DNA of 64,000 nucleotides, taken from assembly GCF_001597745.1 (NCBI RefSeq), contig NZ_LUHJ01000023.1, forward strand, positions 35,792-99,791. Direction: 5' to 3'. Below the pieces are notes generated by a model, which worked only from the letters and a program-made list of their open reading frames with translations, made no database searches and was not told the DNA's origin. Shown here in pieces: positions 28,091 to 38,214 of the stretch (position 1 is the first letter of the stretch; the number at the start of each line of letters is the position of its first letter). The stretch comes from Anabaena sp. 4-3 (GTDB lineage: Bacteria; Cyanobacteriota; Cyanobacteriia; Cyanobacteriales; Nostocaceae). A program made the translations under genes and the position numbers.

Positions 28091-29222
28091 TTTTTACGGG
28101 ACGCTGTGCCAACACTTCACGGTATAGTGCTTCTAACTGACTAATATTCTTACTCAGGGTATATAAATCTAGTACCCGCATTCTAGCTTTTTGTCCCAGT
28201 AATGTGGTTAACTCTGGATGGTCTTGAAATAATGGTAAAAGAGTTCTCAGTTGCGATCGCGCTGTCTTGGGATTGATGACTACCCCTGCACCTTTGTCTA
28301 ATACTTCGCCATCTGCACCTACATCTGTGGCTATACAAGCTAATCCACAAGCCATCGCCTCTAATAGCGATAAAGATAAACCCTCTACCAACGAAGGCAA
28401 AATAAATACATCTGCACCCCGTAAAATATCTATACGTCGGGCTTCATCGGCAACAAATCCCAACCAGATAATATTGTATTCTTCACCATAAAATGGTTCT
28501 AAACTAGCTCTTAACGGGCCATCACCCACAATTAACAACTTACTACCCGCGTCCATATTTGCTTGTTTCCAAGCTCTGAGCAGCGATTCTACATTTTTTT
28601 CTGGGGCGAGTCTTCCTTGGTAAACAAATAAACGCTCTGCTTTAAATTCTGCCTTAACTGTGGAATATCCCGGAGAATATTTATCAACATCCACACCGTT
28701 GGGGATAACAGCAATATTTTTTTCCCTTACCCCCATGTTGGCTAACAATTCGCGCTGAATCTGAGAGAATACAATCACGCGATCGTAGTTATCCAAAAAA
28801 GGCGCGTATAGTTGATAAGCTAAGAGTTGTGTGCCTGAGATTAACTTAGCCCCTTTACCAGCAAATGGTGTATGAAATGTGGCAACCAAGGGTAACTTTA
28901 ATTGCTCACAAATCTCTGGTAAAAAAAAGTCTAGAGGAGATAACGTCAAAGAGGCGTGGACAATATCAGGCTGAATTTCCTTAAGTGACTGAGTTAAAAC
29001 CTTTGTGGCTTTAAAAGTAGGAATCGTGTAAACCTGTGACTTATAAAGAAATGGTAGGGGAACCTCTTGAAAATTCGGCCAGTTGTCGCTTTCAGATTCT
29101 TCTTGAGCAAAGTGGAGAAAGCTAACTTGATGCCCTCTATCTAACAAAGAGTTAGTAATTTCTCTACTGTAAGTGACGTTGCCACAAAAGGGTGATTTTT
29201 TTCCAATCCAGGCTATACGCAT
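28080..29222 (-). CDS. GT4-family glycosyltransferase
   Basis: The product is 380 residues with a GT-B fold. The N-terminus is MRIAWIGKKSPFCGNVTYSR. The linker region has PNGVDVDKYSPG. The nucleotide-sugar site has LVEGLSLSLLEAMACGLACI, with the two Glu eight residues apart that GT4 enzymes share. It is likely to act in cell-surface polysaccharide or glycolipid synthesis, but the acceptor is unknown. Its 3' end overlaps that of the protease gene. Confidence 0.85.
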   Translation of the reverse strand: MRIAWIGKKSPFCGNVTYSREITNSLLDRGHQVSFLHFAQEESESDNWPNFQEVPLPFLYKSQVYTIPTFKATKVLTQSLKEIQPDIVHASLTLSPLDFFLPEICEQLKLPLVATFHTPFAGKGAKLISGTQLLAYQLYAPFLDNYDRVIVFSQIQRELLANMGVREKNIAVIPNGVDVDKYSPGYSTVKAEFKAERLFVYQGRLAPEKNVESLLRAWKQANMDAGSKLLIVGDGPLRASLEPFYGEEYNIIWLGFVADEARRIDILRGADVFILPSLVEGLSLSLLEAMACGLACIATDVGADGEVLDKGAGVVINPKTARSQLRTLLPLFQDHPELTTLLGQKARMRVLDLYTLSKNISQLEALYREVLAQRPVKITL

Positions 29223-29393
29223 TCTTTCTCAGCTATCAGAAGAGCGGGTTTAGTTATTTATGGGGAATTTTGTTTTTTATCTGGTTTTAGTTGTTGGCTG
29301 TTTATTTAGTATATGTTCCCACCCTAAACTAGCCACAAAGCCAAACTTTAGGTTTACTAAAGCAGATAATTCATCGTCTTATTTATATTGTCT

Positions 29394-29427
29394 ATCAGTT
29401 GTAAATTTACATTAATTTACAACTGAT
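29394..29427. repeat. 14-bp inverted repeat between GT4 and MFS genes
   Basis: ATCAGTTGTAAATT (29394-29407) and AATTTACAACTGAT (29414-29427) are exact reverse complements around TACATT. The stem is AT-rich and no T run follows on either strand. It may be an operator for the glycosyltransferase gene, which starts 170 bp downstream on the minus strand, or an RNA end of the MFS transcript. The rest of the 346-bp spacer shows nothing clear. Confidence 0.6.
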
Positions 29428-29568
29428 TCGTCTGGCTAATTTTATCCTGATACCCGGTAAGTTGGCGATAAAATTTTTCTCAGGTTTAGTTTAGCATGAA
29501 AGCAAAAGCTTTTATTCAGTAATTGCTCAGGTTGTGGTATTCAATAAATTTGCTCAAAAATCTCACAA

Positions 29569-31203
29569 TTAATCACGGTAGTTATACCAAGTTAAGATAC
29601 CTCCTGAAAAGACAATCATAGCTAATCCCATAAATACAGCCTTTAAACCCACAAATGTCTCAGCGACACCTGCTAATGCTAAAGGTAGAGACAGAGCAAT
29701 ATTAATCACATTGTTTTGTAAGCCGAATACTTTACCGCGCATTTCTGGCAAGGTTTCTGTTTGGATGGTAGTCTGCATCGGGATACCTACCAATGCGCCA
29801 AAAACACCCAGCAGTGTTACCAACAGTAACACGAGCCATAGCTGAGTCGTGAACACAGAAAGGCCAAGCAAAGATGCCGACATACCTAAACATCCAAACC
29901 AACTAAGTTGAGTATAGGAGAAGCGTTGACCAAACTGACCCAAAATAGTCGCTCCTGCCGCAATTCCCACACCGCCAGCCGCTAATAAAAAGCCAAATTG
30001 GGAAGCTTTGATATGAGGGATGATTTCTGCCATGCGAACTGCTAAAACAGTTAAAGCTGCAAAAACAGAGAATAAAATCATCAGTTGTAGTAAAGCATTC
30101 CGCACATGAGAGTTATCTTTCAGGTAGCTTAAACCATCGCGCAGGTCAGAAAATACGTGAGGGAACTCGGTTTCTGGGGCGTGGGTTTTTTCGTTAGTCA
30201 CTAATAGTAACAAGATAATACTAGCGATCGCATAACTTCCACCTACTAAAATTTCTTTACCTAATCCATAATTACCACCAAGTTGCGCCCAAATACTATC
30301 AGCCAGTGCCAATATTGGTTCTCCTACGGCAAACCCGACGATTACCGAAGCCATCATCGTTGTTGTGTATAGCGAGTTCGCCGACAGTAAATCCTGTTCT
30401 TTTACCACTAAAGGAATTGCTGCCTGTTCTGCTGGTGCAAAAAACTGTGTTAATGTAGATACTAAAAAAGTCACCCCTAAAATAATGGCAAAACCTACAG
30501 GTATCATCCCTAGAGGTTGCCAATCATGAGTCAACCACAAGAGTGGGGGAATAGCCAACACCAAAATGCCACGCCAAGCATTGGTAGCTACTAAAACCGT
30601 CTTTTTTGACCATCTATCCACAAATACACCGGCTACCGAACCAAATAGCACGGCGGGAATAGTAAAAGCCATCATTAAGGCTGACACCCAACCACTAATA
30701 CTTTGATTGCTGGCCTGAAACTGAGTATTAATCAAGGCAATCATCAGTACCAAATAAACTTTATCTGCCAACTGGCAAAAAACTTGACCACCCCAAAGTG
30801 CCAAAAAATTAGGGTTTTTAAACACTGGTGCAAACCCCTGTTGTGGCTGATATTCTGATGGTGCTTCCCCAGACACACCAGAACCATCGAATGATGTAGA
30901 TTCTTCTTTGACAGTGGTGGCGACTGGTTGACCTTTGGCGTTGTCTTCACTGGCAGTATGATCATGAGTTAATTTTTCTGACACACCAGTTTTTGGGATT
31001 TCCGATTTCCCACTTTTACCGTTTTGAGAGACATCAGGTGCAGAATATTCTTGGCTATCAGCGCGACTAGGGGTAGGCTGAGGCACAGCACTCAAATAAT
31101 TGGGTGTAAGTTCTGATACCCTATTCTGTTTTCTGCTGTGAGTAGGTGACAACGGCAGAATTTTTGTATCCAAATCAGACGGTTGCATCATGGTTGGCAG
31201 CAA
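29569..31203 (-). CDS. MFS transporter with long disordered N-terminus
   Basis: The product is 544 residues. The first 120 or so are Ser/Pro/Glu-rich and low in order (for example [20 protein letters not shown]). From [20 protein letters not shown] on, a major facilitator fold with about 12 membrane helices follows, with the [14 protein letters not shown] loop of the MFS type. It resembles the MFS_3/enterobactin-exporter group; the substrate is unknown. The start overlaps the recO end by 29 bp. Starts at Met5 or Met6 would shorten the overlap but keep the tail. Confidence 0.85.
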   Translation of the reverse strand: MLPTMMQPSDLDTKILPLSPTHSRKQNRVSELTPNYLSAVPQPTPSRADSQEYSAPDVSQNGKSGKSEIPKTGVSEKLTHDHTASEDNAKGQPVATTVKEESTSFDGSGVSGEAPSEYQPQQGFAPVFKNPNFLALWGGQVFCQLADKVYLVLMIALINTQFQASNQSISGWVSALMMAFTIPAVLFGSVAGVFVDRWSKKTVLVATNAWRGILVLAIPPLLWLTHDWQPLGMIPVGFAIILGVTFLVSTLTQFFAPAEQAAIPLVVKEQDLLSANSLYTTTMMASVIVGFAVGEPILALADSIWAQLGGNYGLGKEILVGGSYAIASIILLLLVTNEKTHAPETEFPHVFSDLRDGLSYLKDNSHVRNALLQLMILFSVFAALTVLAVRMAEIIPHIKASQFGFLLAAGGVGIAAGATILGQFGQRFSYTQLSWFGCLGMSASLLGLSVFTTQLWLVLLLVTLLGVFGALVGIPMQTTIQTETLPEMRGKVFGLQNNVINIALSLPLALAGVAETFVGLKAVFMGLAMIVFSGGILTWYNYRD

Positions 31204-32083
31204 AATAAGAATCGATTAAACAGGCAGAGCGAATCGGGCGACCTAAATGATACTGAGCATACTGGCGCAAAATCTGCTCTACAGATAACCAGCTTTCATA
31301 GCTGGTGGGGTTAATTTGCATTATCTCTGGTTGTGACATCTGTTGCAGCATCGCCAATTCTGAAGCATTCAGACGCATAGAAATTACGGGTATTTCTTGC
31401 CGATGCACAACTGTTTGGTAGTCAGGTTGAGAAGTAGAAGAAGACTGTGAAGCATGAGATACTAGCTTCTCATGGGCTTTCCTGCTAACTTCTTGACGTA
31501 AATTTTCCCAAGCCTCCAAGGCGACAATTCCCCCAGACGGGATGCTAAAACCTACCTGCCAATTGGGAGATGCAAAATCTGGTGTTAAATAGCGTTGAGA
31601 CAGACAACAGATTTCGACTTGCGGCTTCAGTCCGGCTAATTCTAAGAGGTAAAAAACTGCATGCGCTAGACAGGCGATGATACTAGATGGCTCAGTTGAA
31701 GGTACAGCCTCCAAAAGTTGGAGATGTTGATTCAATAATTCATAGAGTTCTGCTTGGGGATGTTCACTCAAAGCCTGACAAAGCACGATTTCTGCTAGAT
31801 ACTGACTAGCAGCCAATTTTCCCAAATCTTGTGTTAAACCTGGGTAAGTTTTGACAGTTTGAGCTTGTGTAATTTTATCGAGCGATCGCCCTTTGGCAAT
31901 TAGTAATTCATTGACTACAAACATCCCGCTTCTACCACCCAGACTGGAGTGAGGCTTACGCGCTCCAGGGGCAACTGCGCGAATCAAACCGAATTCTCGT
32001 GTCAAAATTGTCACTATTCTATCTGATTCTCCCAGCACTTGGGTTTTGAGATTAATCCCCGTGGCTTTATAGGTTCTACTCAT
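31175..32083 (-). CDS. recO: DNA repair protein RecO
   Basis: The product is 302 residues. The N-terminal OB fold carries [20 protein letters not shown], then [16 protein letters not shown] and [20 protein letters not shown]. The helical C-terminal domain contains [14 protein letters not shown] and LPELAGL-like stretches. RecO loads RecA onto SSB-coated DNA in the RecFOR pathway. The region around residues 225-245 ([15 protein letters not shown]) is a low-order insert. It lies downstream of deoC. Confidence 0.92.
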   Translation of the reverse strand: MSRTYKATGINLKTQVLGESDRIVTILTREFGLIRAVAPGARKPHSSLGGRSGMFVVNELLIAKGRSLDKITQAQTVKTYPGLTQDLGKLAASQYLAEIVLCQALSEHPQAELYELLNQHLQLLEAVPSTEPSSIIACLAHAVFYLLELAGLKPQVEICCLSQRYLTPDFASPNWQVGFSIPSGGIVALEAWENLRQEVSRKAHEKLVSHASQSSSTSQPDYQTVVHRQEIPVISMRLNASELAMLQQMSQPEIMQINPTSYESWLSVEQILRQYAQYHLGRPIRSACLIDSYFAANHDATV

Positions 32084-32175
32084 GAGTAATTAGTCATTGG
32101 TCATCAGTCATTGGTCATTAGTCATTAGTCATTAGTCATCAGTAATTAGTCAATGGATGATCGGACTGGAAACAA
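32084..32175. repeat. STRR block between deoC and recO
   Basis: About ten degenerate copies of the heptamer ggtcatt/agtcatt/agtcatc fill the spacer between the deoC stop and the recO start. It is one of the clearest STRR arrays in the window. Confidence 0.82.
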
Positions 32176-32201
32176 ATGACAAAGAACAAGAGAACAAATG
32201 A

Positions 32202-32897
32202 CTATTCACCTTTTTCCAGGTTATCGCGCTGGCGGATCAAATCGATACTCCGAGATGTACCTAATCTAGTAGCGCCTGCCAAGATTAAGTCTAAAGCTTG
32301 CTCCAGGGTACGGATACCCCCCGATGCTTTAATTCCTACCCTTTCCCGTGCGACTTCCTTCAACAGACGCACATCTGCCACCGTAGCCCCACCATTCCAA
32401 CCTGTACTGGTTTTTAAGAATGCTGCTCCTGCATCCATAGCTAGCTCTGCTGCTAGTTTTTTTTCCGCATCCGTCAACAGGTTAGTTTCCAAAATTACCT
32501 TGATTGGCTTTCCTGTCTCTTCACAGATTTCGGCAATTTCTCGGTGAACTGCATCAGTTTTGCCAGCTTTCAACCAGCCTAAATTCATCACCACATCCAA
32601 TTCTGCGGCTCCATTTTCTACTGCTTCTTGAGCCTCATATAATTTCACTGCTCCAGTTGTCGCCCCAGTCGGGAAACCAATTACCGTACAAACTTGGGGC
32701 TTTTTACCGTGCAGCAGTTCCGCAGCTTGCTTGACATAAGCAGGGTACACACAAACCGAGGCAAAATTAAATCTGTCTGCTTGTCCACACCATTGCTCAA
32801 CCTGCTCTGGAGTAGCCGTTGGGGTTAACAGGGCGTGATCGATAAATGGCGCAATATCAATGTCTGGATAGTCTGCTGCCATCGTGCTTTTTACCAA
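32202..32897 (-). CDS. deoC: Deoxyribose-phosphate aldolase
   Basis: The product is 231 residues, or 226 from the second Met ([16 protein letters not shown]). It splits 2-deoxyribose-5-phosphate into glyceraldehyde-3-phosphate and acetaldehyde. Family marks are [12 protein letters not shown], the Schiff-base Lys in [18 protein letters not shown] and the second active-site Lys in [11 protein letters not shown]. It precedes recO on the minus strand. Confidence 0.95.
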   Translation of the reverse strand: MVKSTMAADYPDIDIAPFIDHALLTPTATPEQVEQWCGQADRFNFASVCVYPAYVKQAAELLHGKKPQVCTVIGFPTGATTGAVKLYEAQEAVENGAAELDVVMNLGWLKAGKTDAVHREIAEICEETGKPIKVILETNLLTDAEKKLAAELAMDAGAAFLKTSTGWNGGATVADVRLLKEVARERVGIKASGGIRTLEQALDLILAGATRLGTSRSIDLIRQRDNLEKGE

Positions 32898-34179
32898 ATA
32901 ACTGATGATAAACCTTTATAAAAAATTAAACTTCTTCTTATAATTAAACCATATCTATTTCGAGTGTAGCTTGAAAACTAGCGGACTGGAAGAAACTGGG
33001 GACACTGCGCCGCCAGATATTTTGGTAGGTTTTGTCTATTTACGGGAAAATCTTTGTCAAGGTTGCCAATGGGGTGTTTATTTCTCCCGTGCTGTGCAGA
33101 TAAATCCAGCATGGCTTGCGTTCATGCTTTCGATACCGTATCAGTACGCTATTACTGATATTTTTAAATATATTCATAAGTGAATCATGCCCGTAATAAT
33201 GTAGATGTTGAAAAGATGTTTTGAGAATTATCTTCTGCGGCAACTTGGTTGCAAGTAATGTTTAGCATGAGGTAGCACTGAAACATGATTTTTTCAGCTA
33301 ATAAACAACTGTTATTCTGGAATAAACTTGATAGTCTAATTTGATGCAGCAATTAAGTAATTTAATTTTTATATATCCCTAACGCCGACAATATTATTTC
33401 ACTTACTATCATCCTAGGTTAAACTTCCAAAACTCTGTGCTTGTACCCTTGAATAATTTAATTTACGTCTCCTGTTTCGTCATGATCATATCCATATTCT
33501 GAGGATGGTAATTTCCATACTTGGCGTGAATAAAAATATGCTGCCATGAATGGGAAGAATATGTTATTGACATAAACGAGATTAAAACCGCTTGTTTAAA
33601 AACTAAATCAAAAACCCTGTACCGGAGAACAATGAGCAAATACAAGGCGTAACAATATTTAACAAATCAACTATTTTAGCAAGAAGATATTGACGTTTTA
33701 TCCAATATATAATAAGTAGTTTTATGTTTTTACGGAAATAATAAAAGTTATTAATTATCAGGGAGAATACAAACTAAATAGCTTGCAGGTAGTGACAAAA
33801 TCAGGGATTATAATCTCACCACGTCCTACAAACAGCATAAGTTTAGCCTGTTGGCAATATCCAATGATTGACATAAGTTATTTTGATGATAGCAGAGATA
33901 TTGATTGATGATAATATTTTGGGCTTATCCGCGAATTTATTAGCTTATTAGAGTTACTGCAATCTCTTGCTTTAGATACCTAATACCACATATTCTGTAT
34001 AGGAAATATGTGTAAAGTGAACAGTAATACGAAAGTAAAGCACCAAAAGTAATGCTTGTGTCAATAAAATTTTCTCAGTTCGTGCGATTCCAACTTCAAC
34101 AAGTCACTGCCGTTGAGCTTGTTGCATCTGTTGTTGTTCCCAGATAATTACGCTCCACCCTTACCCAATAGATAATCCT
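32898..34179. other. 1.28-kb spacer without a convincing gene
   Basis: This AT-rich stretch separates divergent deoC (-) and the Mrp cluster (+). An open frame at 32971-33183 (+, 70 codons, TTG start, QGCQWGVYFSRA) has mixed composition and no family I recognise. A minus frame at 33463-33645 looks random. Promoters for both directions must lie here, but I see no clear -35/-10 pair. Nothing else stands out. Confidence 0.5.
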
Positions 34180-34515
34180 GTGTTAGAAGCCTTTATATTC
34201 GCAACAATATTATGCGGCTTTTTCGGCATAATCCTGAAAAAGAACCTGTTGATGAAGATTATCTCTATGGATGTTATGAGCACTGGGGTTGTTGCCTATT
34301 ATGTGCTGATTTCATCGCGAGATGGCTTACTCACACCCATTTTTGCCCCAAACCGAAATAGTGCGTACTCAGATCCAGTTCCCCAAGCGGTGATTTTGAC
34401 AGCGATAGTCATCGGCTTTTCGATTCAAGCATTAATGCTAGTCGGTGTGATGAAACTGGCACGGGATAATCCCACATTGGAAAGCAACGAGATTGAGAAG
34501 AATAATACGCCATGA
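34180..34515 (+). CDS. mrpC: Mrp antiporter subunit C (NuoK-like)
   Basis: The product is 111 residues with a GTG start and three membrane helices, matching MnhC/MrpC, the homologue of complex I subunit NuoK. It shows SMDVMSTGVVAYYVLIS and DPVPQAVILTAIVIGFSIQA, where the DP-x-PQALxLTAIVI motif is characteristic. It heads seven overlapping genes for an Na+/H+ antiporter. The TGA overlaps the next ATG by 4 bp. Confidence 0.9.
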   Translation: MLEAFIFATILCGFFGIILKKNLLMKIISMDVMSTGVVAYYVLISSRDGLLTPIFAPNRNSAYSDPVPQAVILTAIVIGFSIQALMLVGVMKLARDNPTLESNEIEKNNTP

Positions 34516-35945
34516 CGACCATTACACTAATTTGGATTGCAGTACCATTTTTTTTGGGGTTTCTGATTTTTCTCGTCCCCAAACTGAACCGACATCTAAC
34601 AATGTGGGGGGCTATTGCTTCTGCGGCCTATGCCATACAGTTATTTGTTGATCGCTCATCCCTAAAACTCAATTTACTAGATAATTTCGGTGTGACGTTA
34701 GTAGTCGATGAGTTAAGCGGCTACTTTATCTTAACCAATGCCATCGTCACGACTGCGGTGATTATCTACTGTTGGCGCAGCGATAAGACAGCTTTTTTTT
34801 ATGCCCAGACAATTATTGTGCATGGTAGTCTGAATGCTGCTTTTGTCTGTGCGGATTTTATCAGTTTATACGTTGCCTTAGAAGTAAGTGGGATTGCAGC
34901 CTTTTTATTAATCGCTTATCCCCGCAGCGATCGCTCGATTTGGGTGGGTTTGCGTTATCTGTTTGTCAGCAACACAGTTATGCTGTTTTATCTGGTGGGC
35001 GCGGTGCTAGTCTATCAGACACATCATTCCTTTGGTTTTGCAGGTTTAAAAGGTTCACCACCAGAAGCGATCGCCCTGATATTTTTAGGACTATTAGGCA
35101 AAGCCGGGATATTTGTCTCCGGCTTGTGGCTACCGTTAACACACTCGGAATCGGAAACGCCAGTGTCGGCTTTGCTGTCGGGAGTAGTCGTCAAAGCCAG
35201 CGTTTTACCTTTGTTACGTTGCGCTGCCATTTCTGAAGACATTGAAACCATAGTCAAGATTTTCGGCGTAGGAACAGCTTTGATGGGAGTGACTTACGCC
35301 ATCTTTGAAAAAGATAGCAAGCGGATGCTGGCGATGAGTACGATTTCACAGTTAGGCTGGATACTCGCAGCACCAGCAGTGGGTGGTTTCTATGCCCTGA
35401 CACATGGATTAGTGAAATCATCATTGTTCCTCACCGCAGGTTCATTACCCAGTCGTAACTTCCAGGAACTACGACAAAAGCCAATCGATAATCACATCTG
35501 GATAGTCTTAGTGATAGCTAGCCTTTCCATTTCCGGCTTTCCCTTATTATGTGGCTTTGGGGCGAAAGTGTGGACAATGAAAAACCTACTACCCTGGCAA
35601 GTGATCGCCATGAATGTAGCCGCAGTAGGAACAGTTATCACCTTTGCCAAATTCATCACTCTACCCCATAAACAACAAGGGGAACAGGCAGTAAAACCAG
35701 GTTTTTGGCCAGCAGTGTTCTTATTAATCACTGGGCTATTTGTGGCCAATTTGGGGTATTTACAAGCTTATAACATTGCCGACATCGTTAAATCCCTGGC
35801 CATCGTTGGCGGAGGCTGGTTAGCTTATCAATTCATTGTTAAACGTTTAGCAATATCTTTGCCCCGTGTACTAGAGGAATTTGACCATTTAATTGGGGTG
35901 ATGAGTTTGATTTTAATCCTACTGTTTTGGATGGCACTGGCATGA
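34512..35945 (+). CDS. mrpD: Mrp antiporter subunit D (NuoL/M/N-like)
   Basis: The product is 477 residues with about 14 membrane helices. It is the ion-translocating subunit of the Mrp complex. The conserved Glu in SLYVALEVSGIAAF and Lys in GLLGKAGIFVSGLWLP are present, as is the HSESETPVSALLSG motif seen in NuoL/M/N. It is the only large antiporter-like subunit in this cluster. It begins in ATGA overlap with mrpC and ends in ATGA overlap with mrpE. Confidence 0.9.
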   Translation: MTTITLIWIAVPFFLGFLIFLVPKLNRHLTMWGAIASAAYAIQLFVDRSSLKLNLLDNFGVTLVVDELSGYFILTNAIVTTAVIIYCWRSDKTAFFYAQTIIVHGSLNAAFVCADFISLYVALEVSGIAAFLLIAYPRSDRSIWVGLRYLFVSNTVMLFYLVGAVLVYQTHHSFGFAGLKGSPPEAIALIFLGLLGKAGIFVSGLWLPLTHSESETPVSALLSGVVVKASVLPLLRCAAISEDIETIVKIFGVGTALMGVTYAIFEKDSKRMLAMSTISQLGWILAAPAVGGFYALTHGLVKSSLFLTAGSLPSRNFQELRQKPIDNHIWIVLVIASLSISGFPLLCGFGAKVWTMKNLLPWQVIAMNVAAVGTVITFAKFITLPHKQQGEQAVKPGFWPAVFLLITGLFVANLGYLQAYNIADIVKSLAIVGGGWLAYQFIVKRLAISLPRVLEEFDHLIGVMSLILILLFWMALA

Positions 35946-36325
35946 TAGGGCATTTCATCTTACGAATGGTAATCTGGCTACTACTCACCGCTAATGTGAG
36001 TCTGACAAATATTGTCATCGGTGTGGTTATTGCCCTGTTATTACCACGGGGTTACACATCAAGAGAAAAATTAAAAGATTGGCTAGAGGTGCTAATTAAA
36101 ACTATCGTAGCCCTGCCGGTGGCTTATCTGGAAGCCTTTGAAATCATGTTCCGTCCCCATGAGGAAGAACAACTGATTTTAGAACGAGTCAAGCCCAAGC
36201 GATCGCCTGGACTCGTGTTTTTAGATATCTTCATCATTACCTTTACACCCAAAACCATTGTCTTCAAGTATTTAGAAGAAGGCTGGTACGAAGTTCACCA
36301 GATTCAACGGAGGAAACAGCGATGA
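35942..36325 (+). CDS. mrpE: Mrp antiporter subunit E
   Basis: The product is 127 residues from ATG 35942, which overlaps the mrpD stop (ATGA); a TTG 15 bp upstream is less likely. Two or three helices (ILRMVIWLLLTANVSLTNIV) precede a soluble part with the MnhE-family PKRSPGLVFLDIFIITFTPK and ending near EGWYEVHQIQRR. It is shorter than the Bacillus protein of about 158 residues. The role of MrpE in the complex is structural or assembly. Confidence 0.85.
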   Translation: MIGHFILRMVIWLLLTANVSLTNIVIGVVIALLLPRGYTSREKLKDWLEVLIKTIVALPVAYLEAFEIMFRPHEEEQLILERVKPKRSPGLVFLDIFIITFTPKTIVFKYLEEGWYEVHQIQRRKQR

Positions 36326-36579
36326 ACCTGGAAATTGCCTTAATTACCATGATTGTGGCCTTACTCATCCCCATCTATGAAGCCTGGAAAACTGATGATG
36401 TTTGGCAGAAAATGTTGTCTTTGGGCAGCATTTCCAGCAAGGTATCCATCATGTTTTTGTTCGTTTCCGTTCTCCGTGATGATTGGATGATTGGCGTGGT
36501 GGCGGTGATTATTTTGAGTGTGGGTAATGCTGGCTTAATGCTACTAGCACAAATACTAAAACGATTGAATGAAGTATGA
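36322..36579 (+). CDS. mrpF: Mrp antiporter subunit F
   Basis: The product is 85 residues with three hydrophobic helices. The family pattern includes EIALITMIVALLIPIYEAWK and the DDWMIGVVAVIILSVGNAG stretch. It is placed between mrpE and mrpG and overlaps both by 4 bp. The assignment rests on size, topology and gene order. Confidence 0.78.
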   Translation: MNLEIALITMIVALLIPIYEAWKTDDVWQKMLSLGSISSKVSIMFLFVSVLRDDWMIGVVAVIILSVGNAGLMLLAQILKRLNEV

Positions 36580-36854
36580 TCAACATTCTGAGTTATACCT
36601 GTATCGGCATAGGTTTAATTTTCTGGTTTTGGGGAACTGTTCATCTAGTTAGCGATCGCTCAGTATTATTCAAACTACATGGTCTTTCCGTGGCTGATAC
36701 TCTCGGCTCAATGCTGATGATTCTCGGACTACTGCTAAAAATACCCAGTGAATGGCCGCTACTCATTCTCGGTATTATCTCCTTAGCTATCTGGAATACC
36801 ATGCTCGGTTACGTATTGGCGTACTGTTCTACTGAAGAGGGGAAAAATGAATGA
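36576..36854 (+). CDS. mrpG: Mrp antiporter subunit G
   Basis: The product is 92 residues with three helices. The MnhG motif FKLHGLSVADTLGSMLMILG, in which a KLHAxxxADTLG core is typical, is clear. It overlaps mrpF by 4 bp and the following DUF4040 gene by 8 bp. Confidence 0.88.
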   Translation: MINILSYTCIGIGLIFWFWGTVHLVSDRSVLFKLHGLSVADTLGSMLMILGLLLKIPSEWPLLILGIISLAIWNTMLGYVLAYCSTEEGKNE

Positions 36855-37434
36855 TACCTATCTATATATAATTATTGCCCTGCTACCCTTAGCGGCTGGC
36901 ATGGTAGTCACTCAAGCCAATCCCTACCATGCTTTAATCATTCGTGGGGTATTAGGTGCTGTCGCCGCGTTAGTAGATGCGGTTTTAGGCGCGGTGGATG
37001 TAGCTTTAACCGAAGCCTTGATGGGTACGATGCTAGCAGTTACTCTCTTTGCGGTGGCGGTACGTTCATCAATGGTGATGCGTTTGGGGGTAATCCAAGA
37101 AGATGAGTCAACCGAGGTGCAAGATGAAGATTGCGGAAAAATCATCAATGACCTACGTACCATTTTTAATAAATACTATCTGCGTATAGAAATTGTTCCC
37201 TACACCAATACTCAAGCTTTGCAAAGGGCGTTGATGGAAAAAGAAATTCATGCTACCTGTGTCCGCACAGCAGACAGTCAGCAAAAAATTGTAGGCGATG
37301 GCAACGAAATCCAGCCCTATCAAACTACAACTAGAATTTCACGCCTCTATGAAATCATGCAAGCTGAACTGTCTACACCACAGACAATTCTATCTTACGT
37401 AAACGTTTCCGAATTACAGGAGCAGCATTCATGA
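36847..37434 (+). CDS. DUF4040 subunit, equivalent to the C-terminal part of MrpA
   Basis: The product is 195 residues. The first 80 form helices with the DUF4040/MbhD motif (ALIIRGVLGAVAALVDAVLG, then DVALTEALMGTMLAVTLFAV). A soluble acidic part of about 115 residues follows, including KIINDLRTIFNKYYLRIEIV. In Bacillus this domain is fused to the large NuoL-like half of MrpA; here it is a free gene. It overlaps the next gene by 4 bp. Confidence 0.82.
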   Translation: MNDTYLYIIIALLPLAAGMVVTQANPYHALIIRGVLGAVAALVDAVLGAVDVALTEALMGTMLAVTLFAVAVRSSMVMRLGVIQEDESTEVQDEDCGKIINDLRTIFNKYYLRIEIVPYTNTQALQRALMEKEIHATCVRTADSQQKIVGDGNEIQPYQTTTRISRLYEIMQAELSTPQTILSYVNVSELQEQHS

Positions 37435-38093
37435 AATGGGTCTACATCCTAGCGGGGATAGCACTGTACGTTAAAATGCTGGTTCTACCTAATCCCGAAC
37501 TTGATACATCACTTCCTTCTATTGTCGAATTGGTTGTCCAAGATAGTGGTGTTCCCAATGCTGTATCAGGGATTATTTTCCGTAATCGCTTATACGATAC
37601 CATTTTTGAAGTAATTGTATTTACAATTGCCATCTTGGGCGTAAAGTTTCTTCTGTCTAATGAAAATCCCTCCTGCACCATTTATCACTTCACAGACCAA
37701 CCATCAATTATGTTGGCGCGTTTAGGTGCAACAATTACCGCCATAGTCAGTATTGAATTAGCGATTAGGGGACATCTCAGCCCTGGCGGTGGCTTTGCGG
37801 CTGGAGTCGCAGGCGGAACAGCCATTGGACTGGTAGCGATTACCTCATCATACCAATGGATGCAGGAAATTTATAAACGTTGGCACGCCGCCACCTGGGA
37901 AAAAGTTTCTGTACTGCTGTTCATCGTCCTTGCAGTCATCACTCTAGTGGGAATAGAGTTACCACACGGAGAATTAGGCGCGTTGTTTAGTGGTGGTGTT
38001 CTCCCCATCTTAAATATCATCGTCGCCATCAAAGTCGCCTTGGGTTCTTGGGCAGTGGTGTTGATTTTTATTCACTACCGGGGATTGTTGTAA
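37431..38093 (+). CDS. mrpB: MbhE-MrpB fusion subunit of the antiporter
   Basis: The product is 220 residues with about six helices. The N-terminal 85 residues resemble MbhE (PNAVSGIIFRNRLYDTIFEV). The rest is MnhB/MrpB-like, with the typical AIRGHLSPGGGFAAGVAGGT. It closes the mrpC-D-E-F-G-DUF4040-B set. Related clusters in Anabaena have been tied to sodium and alkaline tolerance; that role is carried over here by family only. Confidence 0.85.
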   Translation: MKWVYILAGIALYVKMLVLPNPELDTSLPSIVELVVQDSGVPNAVSGIIFRNRLYDTIFEVIVFTIAILGVKFLLSNENPSCTIYHFTDQPSIMLARLGATITAIVSIELAIRGHLSPGGGFAAGVAGGTAIGLVAITSSYQWMQEIYKRWHAATWEKVSVLLFIVLAVITLVGIELPHGELGALFSGGVLPILNIIVAIKVALGSWAVVLIFIHYRGLL

Positions 38094-38214
38094 GCAGTAG
38101 TTAAATTCAGGTTTTTCCACTCAACCAGCAAACCAGGGATTATTTTGGAGTATTTGAATAAATTCTCTTATGTCACGCAAAAGCGCAAACAGACTCAAGA
38201 ATGTTATTTGCGCC

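Noticed and set aside
32084..32175. CRISPR array reading of the heptamer blocks
   Set aside because: Units are 7 bp, contiguous and degenerate, with no spacers; these are STRRs.
33463..33645. 60-codon minus frame in the gap before the Mrp cluster
   Set aside because: No ribosome-binding site, random-looking composition and no family.
33868..33896. TTGACA at 33868 as the Mrp promoter
   Set aside because: No acceptable -10 hexamer at 16-19 bp spacing.
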